DNA of 8,578 nucleotides from Bacteroidales bacterium Bact_07. GTDB lineage: Bacteria; Bacteroidota; Bacteroidia; Bacteroidales; Tenuifilaceae. This document shows positions 1 to 7,258 of this stretch, in pieces (within the stretch, counting starts at the first letter, position 1; each line of letters starts with the position of its first letter). The stretch covers positions 1 through 8,578 of the forward strand of contig LUYY01000092.1 in assembly GCA_001603415.1 (NCBI GenBank), written 5' to 3'. The notes below the pieces were generated by a model that saw only the letters and a program-made list of their open reading frames with translations, did not search any database and was not told where the DNA came from. A program made the translations under genes and the position numbers.

Positions 1-29
1 GATATCGTTTTATTAGTTTCGCAGAATTC

Positions 30-37
30 AATTTTTG
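30..37 (+). promoter_or_regulatory. Weak candidate -7 promoter element for the Lys1-like gene
   Basis: AATTTTTG matches the Bacteroidota -7 consensus TAnnTTTG at all but the first base and lies 25 nt before the ATG. There is no clear TTTG at the expected upstream distance, only a T-rich run at 8-11. In AT-rich DNA this could be chance, and the true promoter may lie outside the window. Confidence 0.2.
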
Positions 38-62
38 CTAAAAAAAGTTAAAACCAAACCAT

Positions 63-1283
63 ATGCCTAAACATTATAAGATTGGTATTTTAAGGGAAAC
101 CAAAACGCCACCCGATAGGCGGGTTGCCTTAACCCCTGAACAGGTTGTTGAGGTGATTAAGAAATTCGACAATGTTGATGTGGTGGTTCAACCCAGCGAG
201 TTAAGGTGCTACAAGGATGATGAATACTCGCGCCTTGGGGTAAAGTTACAGGACGATTTATCGGATTGCGACTTACTCATTGGAGTAAAAGAGACCAAAA
301 TACCCACCATAATCCCAGGCAAAACATACATGGAATTTGCCCATGTGGCTAAAAAACAGCCTCACAATCAGAAATTGATACAGGCTTTTGCGGCTAATGG
401 TAATACGGTTGTTGATTATGAGTATCTTACCGATAAGAATGGTGTTCGTTTAGTTGCTTTTGGTCACTGGGCAGGCGTTGTTGGATCGTACAATGCCCTA
501 AGGGCTATTTACATTAAGCACAAGCTGGGAGAGTTGCCTCCTGCACACACGCTACACGACTATAATGAGCTAAAGGGCATTTTAAAAAAAATTAAGTTGC
601 CCTCGTTGAAGTTTGTAATTACCGGTGGTGGCAGAGTGGCTGGTGGTGCCATGGAAGTGCTTGGCCAAGCCGGTATAGTTGAAGTTACGCACGATGAGTT
701 CCTGACCAAGGAATTCGATCATCCGGTTTATACCCGCCTCGACCCATGGCATTACGCCAAACGCAACGACGGTAAACCCTTTGATTGGGATTACTGGGTG
801 AATAATCCAGCCGATCACCAGAGTACTTTCTTACCCTATGCACAAACTGCCGATGTGTTTATTGCTTGCCATTACTGGGATTTTCGTTCACCCCACTTCT
901 TCACCGTTGATGATATGAAGCAACCCGATTTCAGAATCTCAATCATTGCCGATGTGAGCTGCGATATACCCGGTCCAATACCCTCAACCATAAAGGCCTC
1001 CACTATTGCCGATCCTTTCTTCGACTTTAATCCTGCTACCGGAAAGGAAGAGCCCCCATTCTCATGCGGAATGAACGTTACCGTTATGTCAATCGATAAC
1101 CTACCGGGCGAATTACCCCGCGATGCCAGTGAGTTTTTTGGCCGTTTGCTCATCGACAAGGTGCTACCGCACCTGCTATGCGACGATTGCGAAGGTGTGA
1201 TTGAGCGAGCAACTATCCTAAAGGATGGTAAGTTAACACCCCGGTATGCATACCTTCAGGATTACCTCGAAGGGAAAGAGTAG
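63..1283 (+). CDS. Saccharopine dehydrogenase-like (Lys1-type, AlaDH/PNT fold) NAD(P)-dependent oxidoreductase
   Basis: This 406-residue protein has the two-domain fold of the alanine dehydrogenase/transhydrogenase-alpha superfamily. Its closest match from memory is fungal saccharopine dehydrogenase (NAD+, L-lysine forming; Lys1, about 370 aa). The N-terminus carries the family pattern RETKTPPDRRVALTP (11-25). K76 in GVKETK and H94 in FAHVAKK sit where the yeast enzyme has its catalytic Lys and His. VAFGHWAGVVG (131-141) and the dinucleotide-binding loop TGGGRVAGGA (187-196) follow. The C-terminal part keeps ADVSCD, SIDNLPGELPRDASEFF and an acidic cysteine-rich stretch. The start is the ATG after an A-rich stretch with no Shine-Dalgarno. 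No other lysine gene is adjacent, so the substrate (saccharopine or a related imino-linked compound) and direction are unproven. The gene converges on the aromatic operon and is probably functionally separate. Family is confident, exact reaction moderate. Confidence 0.85.
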   Translation: MPKHYKIGILRETKTPPDRRVALTPEQVVEVIKKFDNVDVVVQPSELRCYKDDEYSRLGVKLQDDLSDCDLLIGVKETKIPTIIPGKTYMEFAHVAKKQPHNQKLIQAFAANGNTVVDYEYLTDKNGVRLVAFGHWAGVVGSYNALRAIYIKHKLGELPPAHTLHDYNELKGILKKIKLPSLKFVITGGGRVAGGAMEVLGQAGIVEVTHDEFLTKEFDHPVYTRLDPWHYAKRNDGKPFDWDYWVNNPADHQSTFLPYAQTADVFIACHYWDFRSPHFFTVDDMKQPDFRISIIADVSCDIPGPIPSTIKASTIADPFFDFNPATGKEEPPFSCGMNVTVMSIDNLPGELPRDASEFFGRLLIDKVLPHLLCDDCEGVIERATILKDGKLTPRYAYLQDYLEGKE

Positions 1284-1298
1284 AACAATAGAAATTTG

Positions 1299-1326
1299 AA
1301 ACCGGTGGCAAAATCACCGGTTTTTT
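1299..1326 (+). terminator. Intrinsic terminator of the Lys1-like gene, shared with the convergent aroC end
   Basis: The arms 1299-1308 and 1314-1323 form a stem of nine Watson-Crick pairs (AAACCGGTG with CACCGGTTT) plus a closing G·U. The loop is CAAAA and a six-T run (1321-1326) follows on the plus strand. It begins 15 nt after the stop codon of the plus-strand gene. On the minus strand the same inverted repeat contains the TGA of aroC and is followed by a weaker, interrupted T-rich tail. It may therefore end both transcripts, but the plus direction is clearly stronger. Confidence 0.85.
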
Positions 1327-2300
1327 CTTGTCCTCTCAATTAACAATAGGTCGGACAGTGCAATGGCTGTAATGGCTTCAGCAACAACAGGGACCCTGAG
1401 CGCAATACAGGCATCATGTCTGCCCTGAACTGTTAGGGATTCTGTTTTTCCGGTTTTAACGTTTAGGGTTTGCTGTGGTTTAGCAATGCTCGATGTTGGT
1501 TTAACAGCAATTCGGTACACAAGTGGGTTTCCGTTTGTGATACCTCCGTTCACCCCTCCTGCATTGTTGGTAGCTGTGGTACCTTTACTATCAATTATCG
1601 GGTCATTATGCTCCGAGCCTTTCATGCGCGACGCAGCAAAGCCTGAGCCAAACTCAATGCCTTTTACGGCAGGAATGGAAAATGCCAGATGGCTAATTAC
1701 CGATTCAACAGAATCGAAAAATGGTTCTCCAAGCCCAACTGGTATTCCGGTTGCAGTGCATTCCACAATCCCTCCTATGGAATCGTTTTGTTTTTGGGCT
1801 TCCTCAATGGCTTCATCAATATTAGTTTTACCTCCTGCTTCAATCAGTTTTGCAGTGATGCTAACCTCTGGAATAACCTTTTTGGCCACTACACCTGCGG
1901 CAACCAGCGCAAGGGTTAGTCGGCCGGAGAAATGGCCGCCTCCCCGGTAATCGTTGTACCCATCATACTTATGGTAGGCAACAAAGTCGGAGTGGCCAGG
2001 GCGGGGAATATCCTTTAGTTTATCGTAATCGGACGATTTGGTATTTGCGTTTCTAAATATTACTGTAAGGGGAGCGCCGGTTGTGTAACCGTTGAACCAG
2101 CCCGACACTATTTCGGGCATATCACTTTCCACACGGGGTGTTGTCCCTTTTTTCCCTGGCTGCCTCCGGGCTATGTCGGCTGCAAAGTCGTCAGCACTTA
2201 GCTTTATACCGTGTGGTAGCCCGTCGATTGTTACTCCAACCACTGGGCCATGCGATTCACCAAAAACGCTGATGCGTAGTATTCGTCCAAAGGTATTCAT
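1314..2300 (-). CDS. aroC: Chorismate synthase, compact form
   Basis: AroC converts 5-enolpyruvylshikimate-3-phosphate to chorismate using reduced FMN in the cytoplasm. The three family signatures are present: GESHGP near the start with catalytic-type His17, RPGHSDF then RGGGHFSGRLT (about 100-129) and GRHDACIALRVP near the C-terminus. The last is usually GRHDPC, so Ala replaces the common Pro. ARRQPGKKG (44-52) is the usual phosphate/FMN region. At 328 residues it is shorter than E. coli AroC (about 361). The missing length falls between VSITAKLIEAGG and NIDEAIEEAQKQNDSIGG, where E. coli has an additional segment. All signatures remain, so it is probably active. It is the last gene of the operon, 10 nt after aroA, and its TGA lies inside the shared terminator hairpin. 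Confidence 0.96.
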   Translation of the reverse strand: MNTFGRILRISVFGESHGPVVGVTIDGLPHGIKLSADDFAADIARRQPGKKGTTPRVESDMPEIVSGWFNGYTTGAPLTVIFRNANTKSSDYDKLKDIPRPGHSDFVAYHKYDGYNDYRGGGHFSGRLTLALVAAGVVAKKVIPEVSITAKLIEAGGKTNIDEAIEEAQKQNDSIGGIVECTATGIPVGLGEPFFDSVESVISHLAFSIPAVKGIEFGSGFAASRMKGSEHNDPIIDSKGTTATNNAGGVNGGITNGNPLVYRIAVKPTSSIAKPQQTLNVKTGKTESLTVQGRHDACIALRVPVVAEAITAIALSDLLLIERTRKNR

Positions 2301-2310
2301 ATAGCTACCC

Positions 2311-3555
2311 TTAATTATCTATTTGAATTTTGTAAAGGTCGTCAAAAAAATTGGGATACGATTTGTTAACCGCTTCCGAGCCATCAATTTCAACAGGACC
2401 GTTTGCCGCAAGGGCTGCAATGGCGCATGCCATTGCAATCCGGTGGTCGCCGTGTGAATGGGTGCTTGCTGAGTTGATACCCGCTCCGTTTACCACCATC
2501 AAATCGCCAATAATGTCTATTTTAATACCCATCTTGCCAAATTCTTGCTGAAGGGTTAGCGCCCTGTCCGATTCCTTCCCGTGTAAGCGGTCAACCCCAA
2601 GGATACGTGACTGCCCATTGCAGTTAGCAGCAAGGGCAACCAGTGGTGGGAATAGGTCGGGGCAGTTACGGGCATCGAAATCGAAGGGTTTCAGGCTGGC
2701 TTTCCTCACGACTATACTACCTTCCTTGATTGATAGTGAAGCGCCGGCAATCATTAGTGCTTCTAGTATTGCCCTATCGGCCTGTAACGATTTTGGGTTA
2801 AGGTTGATTACCTCCACATGGCCGGCTATTGCACCCGCCACCAGCATAAACGCCGCCCCGCTCCAATCGCCTTCCACATTATACTCACATGCCCTGTAGT
2901 TTTGTTTAGCGGCGATATGGTATATGTCGTTTGGTAGTTTATCAACCCGAACGCCAAAATCCCTCATAATTTGAATGGTAAGGTCGATGTAGGGCCTGCT
3001 ACTCAAGTTTCCAACCTCAATGGTTACATCGCTTTTGGCGTATGGGGAAGCCATAAGTAAGCCGGTGATGGCTTGCGAGCTTACTGAACCATCAACTTTT
3101 GCGACACCTCCCACAAGGGGGCCCTGAACTGTTATGGGTAGTTTTCCGTTGTTTGTTATGCATTTAACCCCAAGCTGCGTAAGGCCATTGGTTACCATAT
3201 TCATCGGGCGATCAGTTAAAGTGCCGCTTCCTGTAAGAGTTACAGGTGTATCGAGTATAGATGCTATGGCCGAGAACATCCGAATGCTTAGCCCCGATTC
3301 GCCGCAATTCAAGGTTTCCTTTGGGCTAACCAGCCCCCCGTTAATGGTTAACATACTTCCATTACCGGATATTTGGGCTCCTAATTTCTTACAGATGTCA
3401 ATTGCTGCAAGGCAGTCGTTGCTGTTGCCTGCATTGTAAATAATTGATTGTCCGTTGGCTAAGCAAGCCAAGGCAATTGCCCGTTGGGCAACACTTTTCG
3501 ATGCCGGTGCTTGAACGGTCCCTTTAACCGCCAAAGGCTTTATCAATCTCTTCAT
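2311..3555 (-). CDS. aroA: 3-phosphoshikimate 1-carboxyvinyltransferase (EPSP synthase)
   Basis: EPSP synthase joins PEP to shikimate-3-phosphate, the sixth step to chorismate. The 414-residue length is normal. In order the sequence shows APASKSVAQR (17-25, substrate-binding Lys20, Ser21, Arg25), CGESGLSIRMF (84-94, in the position of GNAGTAMR of E. coli), the SSQ triad (159-161), CPDLFPP with Asp300, HGKESDR (325-331) and HGDHRIAMA (368-376). NKSYPNFF near the end holds the conserved Lys398. The N-terminus fits the family exactly at the ATG, which places this start 32 nt inside the end of aroE in another frame. The overlap suggests translational coupling with aroE. No shikimate kinase, which makes its substrate, is encoded in the window. 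Confidence 0.97.
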   Translation of the reverse strand: MKRLIKPLAVKGTVQAPASKSVAQRAIALACLANGQSIIYNAGNSNDCLAAIDICKKLGAQISGNGSMLTINGGLVSPKETLNCGESGLSIRMFSAIASILDTPVTLTGSGTLTDRPMNMVTNGLTQLGVKCITNNGKLPITVQGPLVGGVAKVDGSVSSQAITGLLMASPYAKSDVTIEVGNLSSRPYIDLTIQIMRDFGVRVDKLPNDIYHIAAKQNYRACEYNVEGDWSGAAFMLVAGAIAGHVEVINLNPKSLQADRAILEALMIAGASLSIKEGSIVVRKASLKPFDFDARNCPDLFPPLVALAANCNGQSRILGVDRLHGKESDRALTLQQEFGKMGIKIDIIGDLMVVNGAGINSASTHSHGDHRIAMACAIAALAANGPVEIDGSEAVNKSYPNFFDDLYKIQIDN

Positions 3556-4444
3556 CTAAAAATTGCTTGTACTCATTTTCGTTGCTTGCCGATATCAATA
3601 AATCATAATTGCCAAGTGCTTTTCCCTTTTCAACTCTTTGTAGCCATTCAGCTTTAACGGTATTCCTATCCAGTTCATCTTCCACAGCAGCGGTCATGAT
3701 TTCTATTTTAGGAATTTCACTTCTAAATACCTTAAACGATGCAATCGCCTGATGTATTAACCAGTGCTTACCCGAAATCACCTTACAACCATAGGTTGCG
3801 AAGTAATTGCTAAGGTTCGATGGACGGTAATTAGCATCGAGTAGGATAAGTTTTTTGGGAATAAACATGTTCTCAAAGGGGTTGGCATTAGGCAGTAATG
3901 CCGAAACAACAATATCGAATTCGCTAAGATTATTTGTAATATCGGCAAAATCAATGTAATTCACATTCAACCTTTTACCTATTTCTATTGCCCTATGGGC
4001 TGTTCGGTTTGCAATGAATACTTTTGCCCCAGCATTCCTAAGTCCATACGAAGCAGCAGCTGCTGCTGGCCCTGCTCCCAATACTAAAACCTTTCTTGCT
4101 GTAATCGCAATACCTGAATAAATCAACGAGTTAACAACTCCAATATGGTCGGTATTGTGACCTACTAGTTTGCCGTTAATGTTGATAATGGTGTTAACTC
4201 CATGAATTTCATTTACTTCATCGCTAATGCTATGTAGTGAACCTATAACTTCTTCTTTATATGGTGTGGTTACATTGGCACCTTTTATATTATGGTTTAG
4301 AATGATATTTACCAGGTCGGTTCCGTTAATAGGGCGAATGCGTGTGTACCTTGCGTTTATATTCATTGACCCGAAAACGCCGTTAAAGAGTTGCGGGCTT
4401 CTGCTATGCAGTATCGGATTTCCAAAAACAGCATAGATTTCCAT
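3524..4444 (-). CDS. aroE: Shikimate dehydrogenase with a C-terminal extension
   Basis: AroE reduces 3-dehydroshikimate to shikimate with NADPH. The N-terminal substrate domain has GNPILHSRSP (8-17), GANVTTPYK (55-63, catalytic Lys63) and GHNTD (95-99, catalytic Asp99). The Rossmann domain follows with VLGAGPAAAAA (121-131) and ANRT (145-148), the usual NADP-selective stretch. GKHWLIHQAIASFKVF (225-240) is the conserved C-terminal helix. At 306 residues it is longer than typical AroE (about 270-290). Roughly the last 50 residues (255-306) are charged, look helical and match no domain I recognise; they also contain the region whose DNA overlaps the aroA start. The gene begins 2 nt after the aroD stop codon, so tight coupling with aroD is likely. 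Confidence 0.95.
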   Translation of the reverse strand: MEIYAVFGNPILHSRSPQLFNGVFGSMNINARYTRIRPINGTDLVNIILNHNIKGANVTTPYKEEVIGSLHSISDEVNEIHGVNTIININGKLVGHNTDHIGVVNSLIYSGIAITARKVLVLGAGPAAAAASYGLRNAGAKVFIANRTAHRAIEIGKRLNVNYIDFADITNNLSEFDIVVSALLPNANPFENMFIPKKLILLDANYRPSNLSNYFATYGCKVISGKHWLIHQAIASFKVFRSEIPKIEIMTAAVEDELDRNTVKAEWLQRVEKGKALGNYDLLISASNENEYKQFLDEEIDKAFGG

Positions 4445-4446
4445 TC

Positions 4447-5100
4447 CTATAAGGGTTTAATGGTATTGAGTAGATTATTTAGGCTGATATAGTCCAGTTG
4501 ACCCGGAGCCGTTTGTTTTTCTTGTAAACCGGCATAGGTGAATGGTGCACCCAGAAAAGGTGCGGCAACGCGCGTAATTGTCCCGATTTGTCCCATGCAA
4601 AAGGCAAGGACGTTTGAGTGGTTATCGTAAAGCGAAAGCATACGGGCACAATCGGTAGGACTGTTGGCCATGCAGGCAATTTTGGTTAATGCCGCATTAT
4701 ATGCCTGACACCTGGCAACAATCTCGTTAAGTTTCGATATGGAAGGTGTAGAATTATAGTTATGGTATGAAATTATTACCTTGTAATTAGCGGTTTTGGC
4801 TTTAGCTACTATTTCCCTGATAATTTCAGTAGGCGTTTCAATATCAATATCAACCCATGCTGCACCGCAGTCAATGGCTTCATTCAAAATGCTAAGCATA
4901 AATTCAAATTCATTGTTCTTAGGCCGATAGGTTGCAATAAGATTTTTATGCATGGCAAAGGTTTGTCTTAGCTCATCGTTACTTAGGTTAAGCAAATCCA
5001 TTCTTATTTCGGCTAATTTTAGGGTAGGGAGTAGGGACGTAATCTCTTGAAAACCAATATTCCCTATGCTCACACAGATATCAGGTCGAATTACAGTCAT
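4447..5100 (-). CDS. aroD: Type I 3-dehydroquinate dehydratase
   Basis: This 217-residue enzyme dehydrates 3-dehydroquinate to 3-dehydroshikimate through a Schiff base. It is the class I (AroD) family, not the class II AroQ-type dehydroquinase. Motifs in order are AEIRMD (30-35, Glu31 and Arg33), ATYRP (56-60), IISYHNY with general base His113, LTKIACMA with Schiff-base Lys140, MGQIGTITRVAAPFLGAPFTYAGL (Arg177) and TAPGQL (197-202) in the flexible lid loop. The length is slightly short of E. coli AroD (about 252) but no catalytic element is missing. It starts 9 nt after aroB and ends 2 nt before aroE (stop TAG, then GA, then ATG). Some organisms fuse dehydroquinase and shikimate dehydrogenase; here they are adjacent but separate. 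Confidence 0.97.
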   Translation of the reverse strand: MTVIRPDICVSIGNIGFQEITSLLPTLKLAEIRMDLLNLSNDELRQTFAMHKNLIATYRPKNNEFEFMLSILNEAIDCGAAWVDIDIETPTEIIREIVAKAKTANYKVIISYHNYNSTPSISKLNEIVARCQAYNAALTKIACMANSPTDCARMLSLYDNHSNVLAFCMGQIGTITRVAAPFLGAPFTYAGLQEKQTAPGQLDYISLNNLLNTIKPL

Positions 5101-5109
5101 TGTATGGGT

Positions 5110-6132
5110 TTATTTTTGAATGAAGTTTTGGATTTCTTCTATTGCCAAGGCTTCAATTTTTGGTTTCCCAATTCCTTGAAGTAGAATAAAATCGATATTG
5201 TTGTTATTCCGTTTCTTGTCCTTAACCAAATAATCAAAAACTTTAGCAGGGTTAACCTTAAGGCAGGTTGGTAACCCGAACAATTGAAGCAAATTTATTA
5301 CTCTAAGGTATTCCCTATTGTTTATCAATCCTTTATACAACGATAACCTACAAGCAAAATCAATTCCAACACTTACCGCTTTGCCATGTGCAATGCCTGT
5401 TAAGGTTTCAACTGCATGCCCCCAGGTATGGCCAAGGTTTAGTAGCTTTCTTATTCCGCCTTCACGTTCATCGGCGTTAACAATGGTTGCTTTTACCTTG
5501 ATGGATTCTGCCACATGTCTCGAAATTACAGGATGATTAAGATGAAGCAAGTCATTATAATCAATTTCCAACTGCTCAAAAAGTTTGATGTCCGAAATCA
5601 GGGCATGCTTTACCATTTCGGCAAAGCCGTTGATCAGTTCCTCTTTAGGCAAGGTTTGCAGTAGGTAGGTATCGCAAAGCACAAATTGGGGTTGGTTGAA
5701 TGTACCGATTATGTTTTTATAGCCATCAAGGTCAACGCCGTTTTTCCCGCCCACACTTGCATCAACCTGCGAGAGTAAGCTGGTTGACACAAACCCAAAT
5801 TCAACCCCACGCATGTAGGTTGATGCCACAAACCCTGCTATGTCGCAAACCACTCCACCGCCAATTCCCAGAATAAAGCTATTGCGGTCGGCATTCTTTT
5901 CGAGCAACCAGCGGTAGATGTTTTCGATATACCCCAGCTGTTTAGATGCTTCACCGGGATGAATTGCATATACCGGCGCATTGGGAAACCTTTTAGAGTG
6001 ATGCCGTTCAACGTTTTTATCGGTAATAATATACAAAGGTTTGCTGGGAAGATATTTGGTAACTTCCTCAATTCGTTCATCCACCAGAATGGTTGAACTG
6101 CCATATTTTCCCTTAATTACATTGGTTTCCAT
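5110..6132 (-). CDS. aroB: 3-dehydroquinate synthase
   Basis: AroB cyclises DAHP to 3-dehydroquinate using NAD+ and a divalent metal. Numbered from the ATG chosen here (340 aa), the protein has GIGGGVVCDIAGFVAS (from about 89), the long signature STSLLSQVDASVGGKNG (116-132) with KNIIGTFNQP, then GFAEMVKH (Glu172), LNLGHTWGHAVE (His235) and AHGKAVSVGI (His249). These last three supply the metal ligands of the family. HGKAV replaces the more common HGEAV. The reading frame extends 11 codons upstream to a TTG at 6165, but that would overlap the preceding gene by 8 nt. The ATG at 6132, with AAGAG just upstream, gives a normal N-terminus (METNVIKGKYGSS), so I start there, 25 nt after the preceding stop. 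Confidence 0.95.
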   Translation of the reverse strand: METNVIKGKYGSSTILVDERIEEVTKYLPSKPLYIITDKNVERHHSKRFPNAPVYAIHPGEASKQLGYIENIYRWLLEKNADRNSFILGIGGGVVCDIAGFVASTYMRGVEFGFVSTSLLSQVDASVGGKNGVDLDGYKNIIGTFNQPQFVLCDTYLLQTLPKEELINGFAEMVKHALISDIKLFEQLEIDYNDLLHLNHPVISRHVAESIKVKATIVNADEREGGIRKLLNLGHTWGHAVETLTGIAHGKAVSVGIDFACRLSLYKGLINNREYLRVINLLQLFGLPTCLKVNPAKVFDYLVKDKKRNNNNIDFILLQGIGKPKIEALAIEEIQNFIQK

Positions 6133-6157
6133 TCTCTTAATTAGGCTTATGCCAAAG

Positions 6158-7258
6158 TTAACCAAATTTTACCATTTTGGTTTGGTTTTGGGTTATTGCT
6201 TCCTGTGTTTGTAGCGATTCACGATGTATGCTATTAAATAGCCGTTTCACAAAATCGGCTCTAAGCCCCATTTTATGTCCCTTCCCAATCACCCTGTTTA
6301 AAACCTCGTTCCAACGATCGGGCTGAATGATACTCTGTCCGGTTTCGTATTTAACCTTGGCTATTTCGGTTGCAATTGCCATACGGTGCGATAATGCCCA
6401 AACCAGCAATTCGTCAACCGCATCAATTTCGGCTCTGAGTTCGGTCATCAGCTCTGCGTTAGGGTTGCTTGCCTCAAACAGGTTGCACAGCATGTCTTTA
6501 AACTGGTTAGGAGTAAGTTGCTGCTTGGCATCGCTAAGTGCTAACCTAGGGTTTGGATGTACTTCAACCATTAGCCCGTCGAATCCAAGGTTGATTGCAC
6601 GGTTTGAGAGTAGCTCAATATACTGCGAATCGCCAGAAATATGGCTAGGGTCTGAAATAACCCTGAGCTCAGGATTGTTGGCTTTTAGCTGTAAGGCTAC
6701 CTCCCACATTGGGAAGTTTCGGAAAGGCGATGCGTGCCAAACGGTAAATCCCCTGTGAATGGCGCCAACTTCTTTTACTCCTGCCAGGCGAAGTCGGTTA
6801 ATTGCGCCCTCCCAGAGTTTAAGGTCAGGGCTTAACGGATTTTTAACCAGAACCGGGATTTGAACGCCCCTCAAAGCCGATGCTATTTCCTGAACAGCAA
6901 AGGGATTGGAAACGGTGCGTGCGCCAATCCAAAGCAAATCAACGCCAAACTTTAATGCTTCGTAAACATGTTTTTCGTTGGCTACCTCAGTAGCAAAGGG
7001 AATTCTGGTTTCTTGCTTTACCTGGTTAAGCCAGATTAGGGCTTCGGTTCCATAACCTTCAAAGGAGTTAGGGGTTGTGCGCGGTTTCCAAACACCTGCT
7101 CGCATGTAGCTAACTTTGCCGATGCTTTTAAGTTCCTGTGCTACGCTAAGCAACTGTTCCGGCGATTCGGCACTGCAAGGCCCTGCAATTATCAAGGGCT
7201 TTCCATCGGTGATTGATGAATCAGATCCATCATCAGTTTTTAACTTTTTGCTTATCAT
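6158..7258 (-). CDS. aroF: Bifunctional DAHP synthase (class I-beta) / chorismate mutase (AroQ type) fusion
   Basis: Residues about 20-260 are a KDOPS-like (class I-beta) DAHP synthase that condenses PEP and erythrose-4-phosphate. Visible motifs are AGPCSAES (25-32), RAGVWKPRTTPNSFEGYG (53-70), WIGARTVSNPF, KNPLSPDLKLWEGA, AIHRGF and SDPSHISG. The metal ligands would be Cys28, His206, Glu232 and Asp243; the 26- and 11-residue spacings of the last three match Thermotoga DAHP synthase as I recall it. Residues about 268-350 are an all-helical AroQ chorismate mutase with Arg275, Arg292, Lys303 and Arg315 in register with E. coli Arg11, Arg28, Lys39 and Arg51. The order is the reverse of the Firmicutes fusion, where the mutase is N-terminal. 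Such fusions usually allow prephenate or chorismate to inhibit DAHP synthase. The ATG lies 26 nt inside the end of tyrA. The symbol is conventional; naming varies between phyla. Confidence 0.95.
   Translation of the reverse strand: MISKKLKTDDGSDSSITDGKPLIIAGPCSAESPEQLLSVAQELKSIGKVSYMRAGVWKPRTTPNSFEGYGTEALIWLNQVKQETRIPFATEVANEKHVYEALKFGVDLLWIGARTVSNPFAVQEIASALRGVQIPVLVKNPLSPDLKLWEGAINRLRLAGVKEVGAIHRGFTVWHASPFRNFPMWEVALQLKANNPELRVISDPSHISGDSQYIELLSNRAINLGFDGLMVEVHPNPRLALSDAKQQLTPNQFKDMLCNLFEASNPNAELMTELRAEIDAVDELLVWALSHRMAIATEIAKVKYETGQSIIQPDRWNEVLNRVIGKGHKMGLRADFVKRLFNSIHRESLQTQEAITQNQTKMVKFG

Noticed and set aside
1486..1950. A 154-codon plus-strand frame opposite aroC
   Set aside because: It lies fully inside a chorismate synthase gene with all signature motifs; the antisense translation is Pro/Ser-rich and resembles no family.
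6133..6165. Upstream TTG start for aroB adding 11 residues
   Set aside because: It needs a TTG start and overlaps the preceding gene by 8 nt; the ATG at 6132 gives a family-like N-terminus with a weak AAGAG upstream.
6327..6758. A 143-codon plus-strand frame opposite the DAHP synthase/chorismate mutase gene
   Set aside because: It is a Ser/Leu-rich antisense shadow of a clearly conserved gene, with no start signal or recognisable domain.
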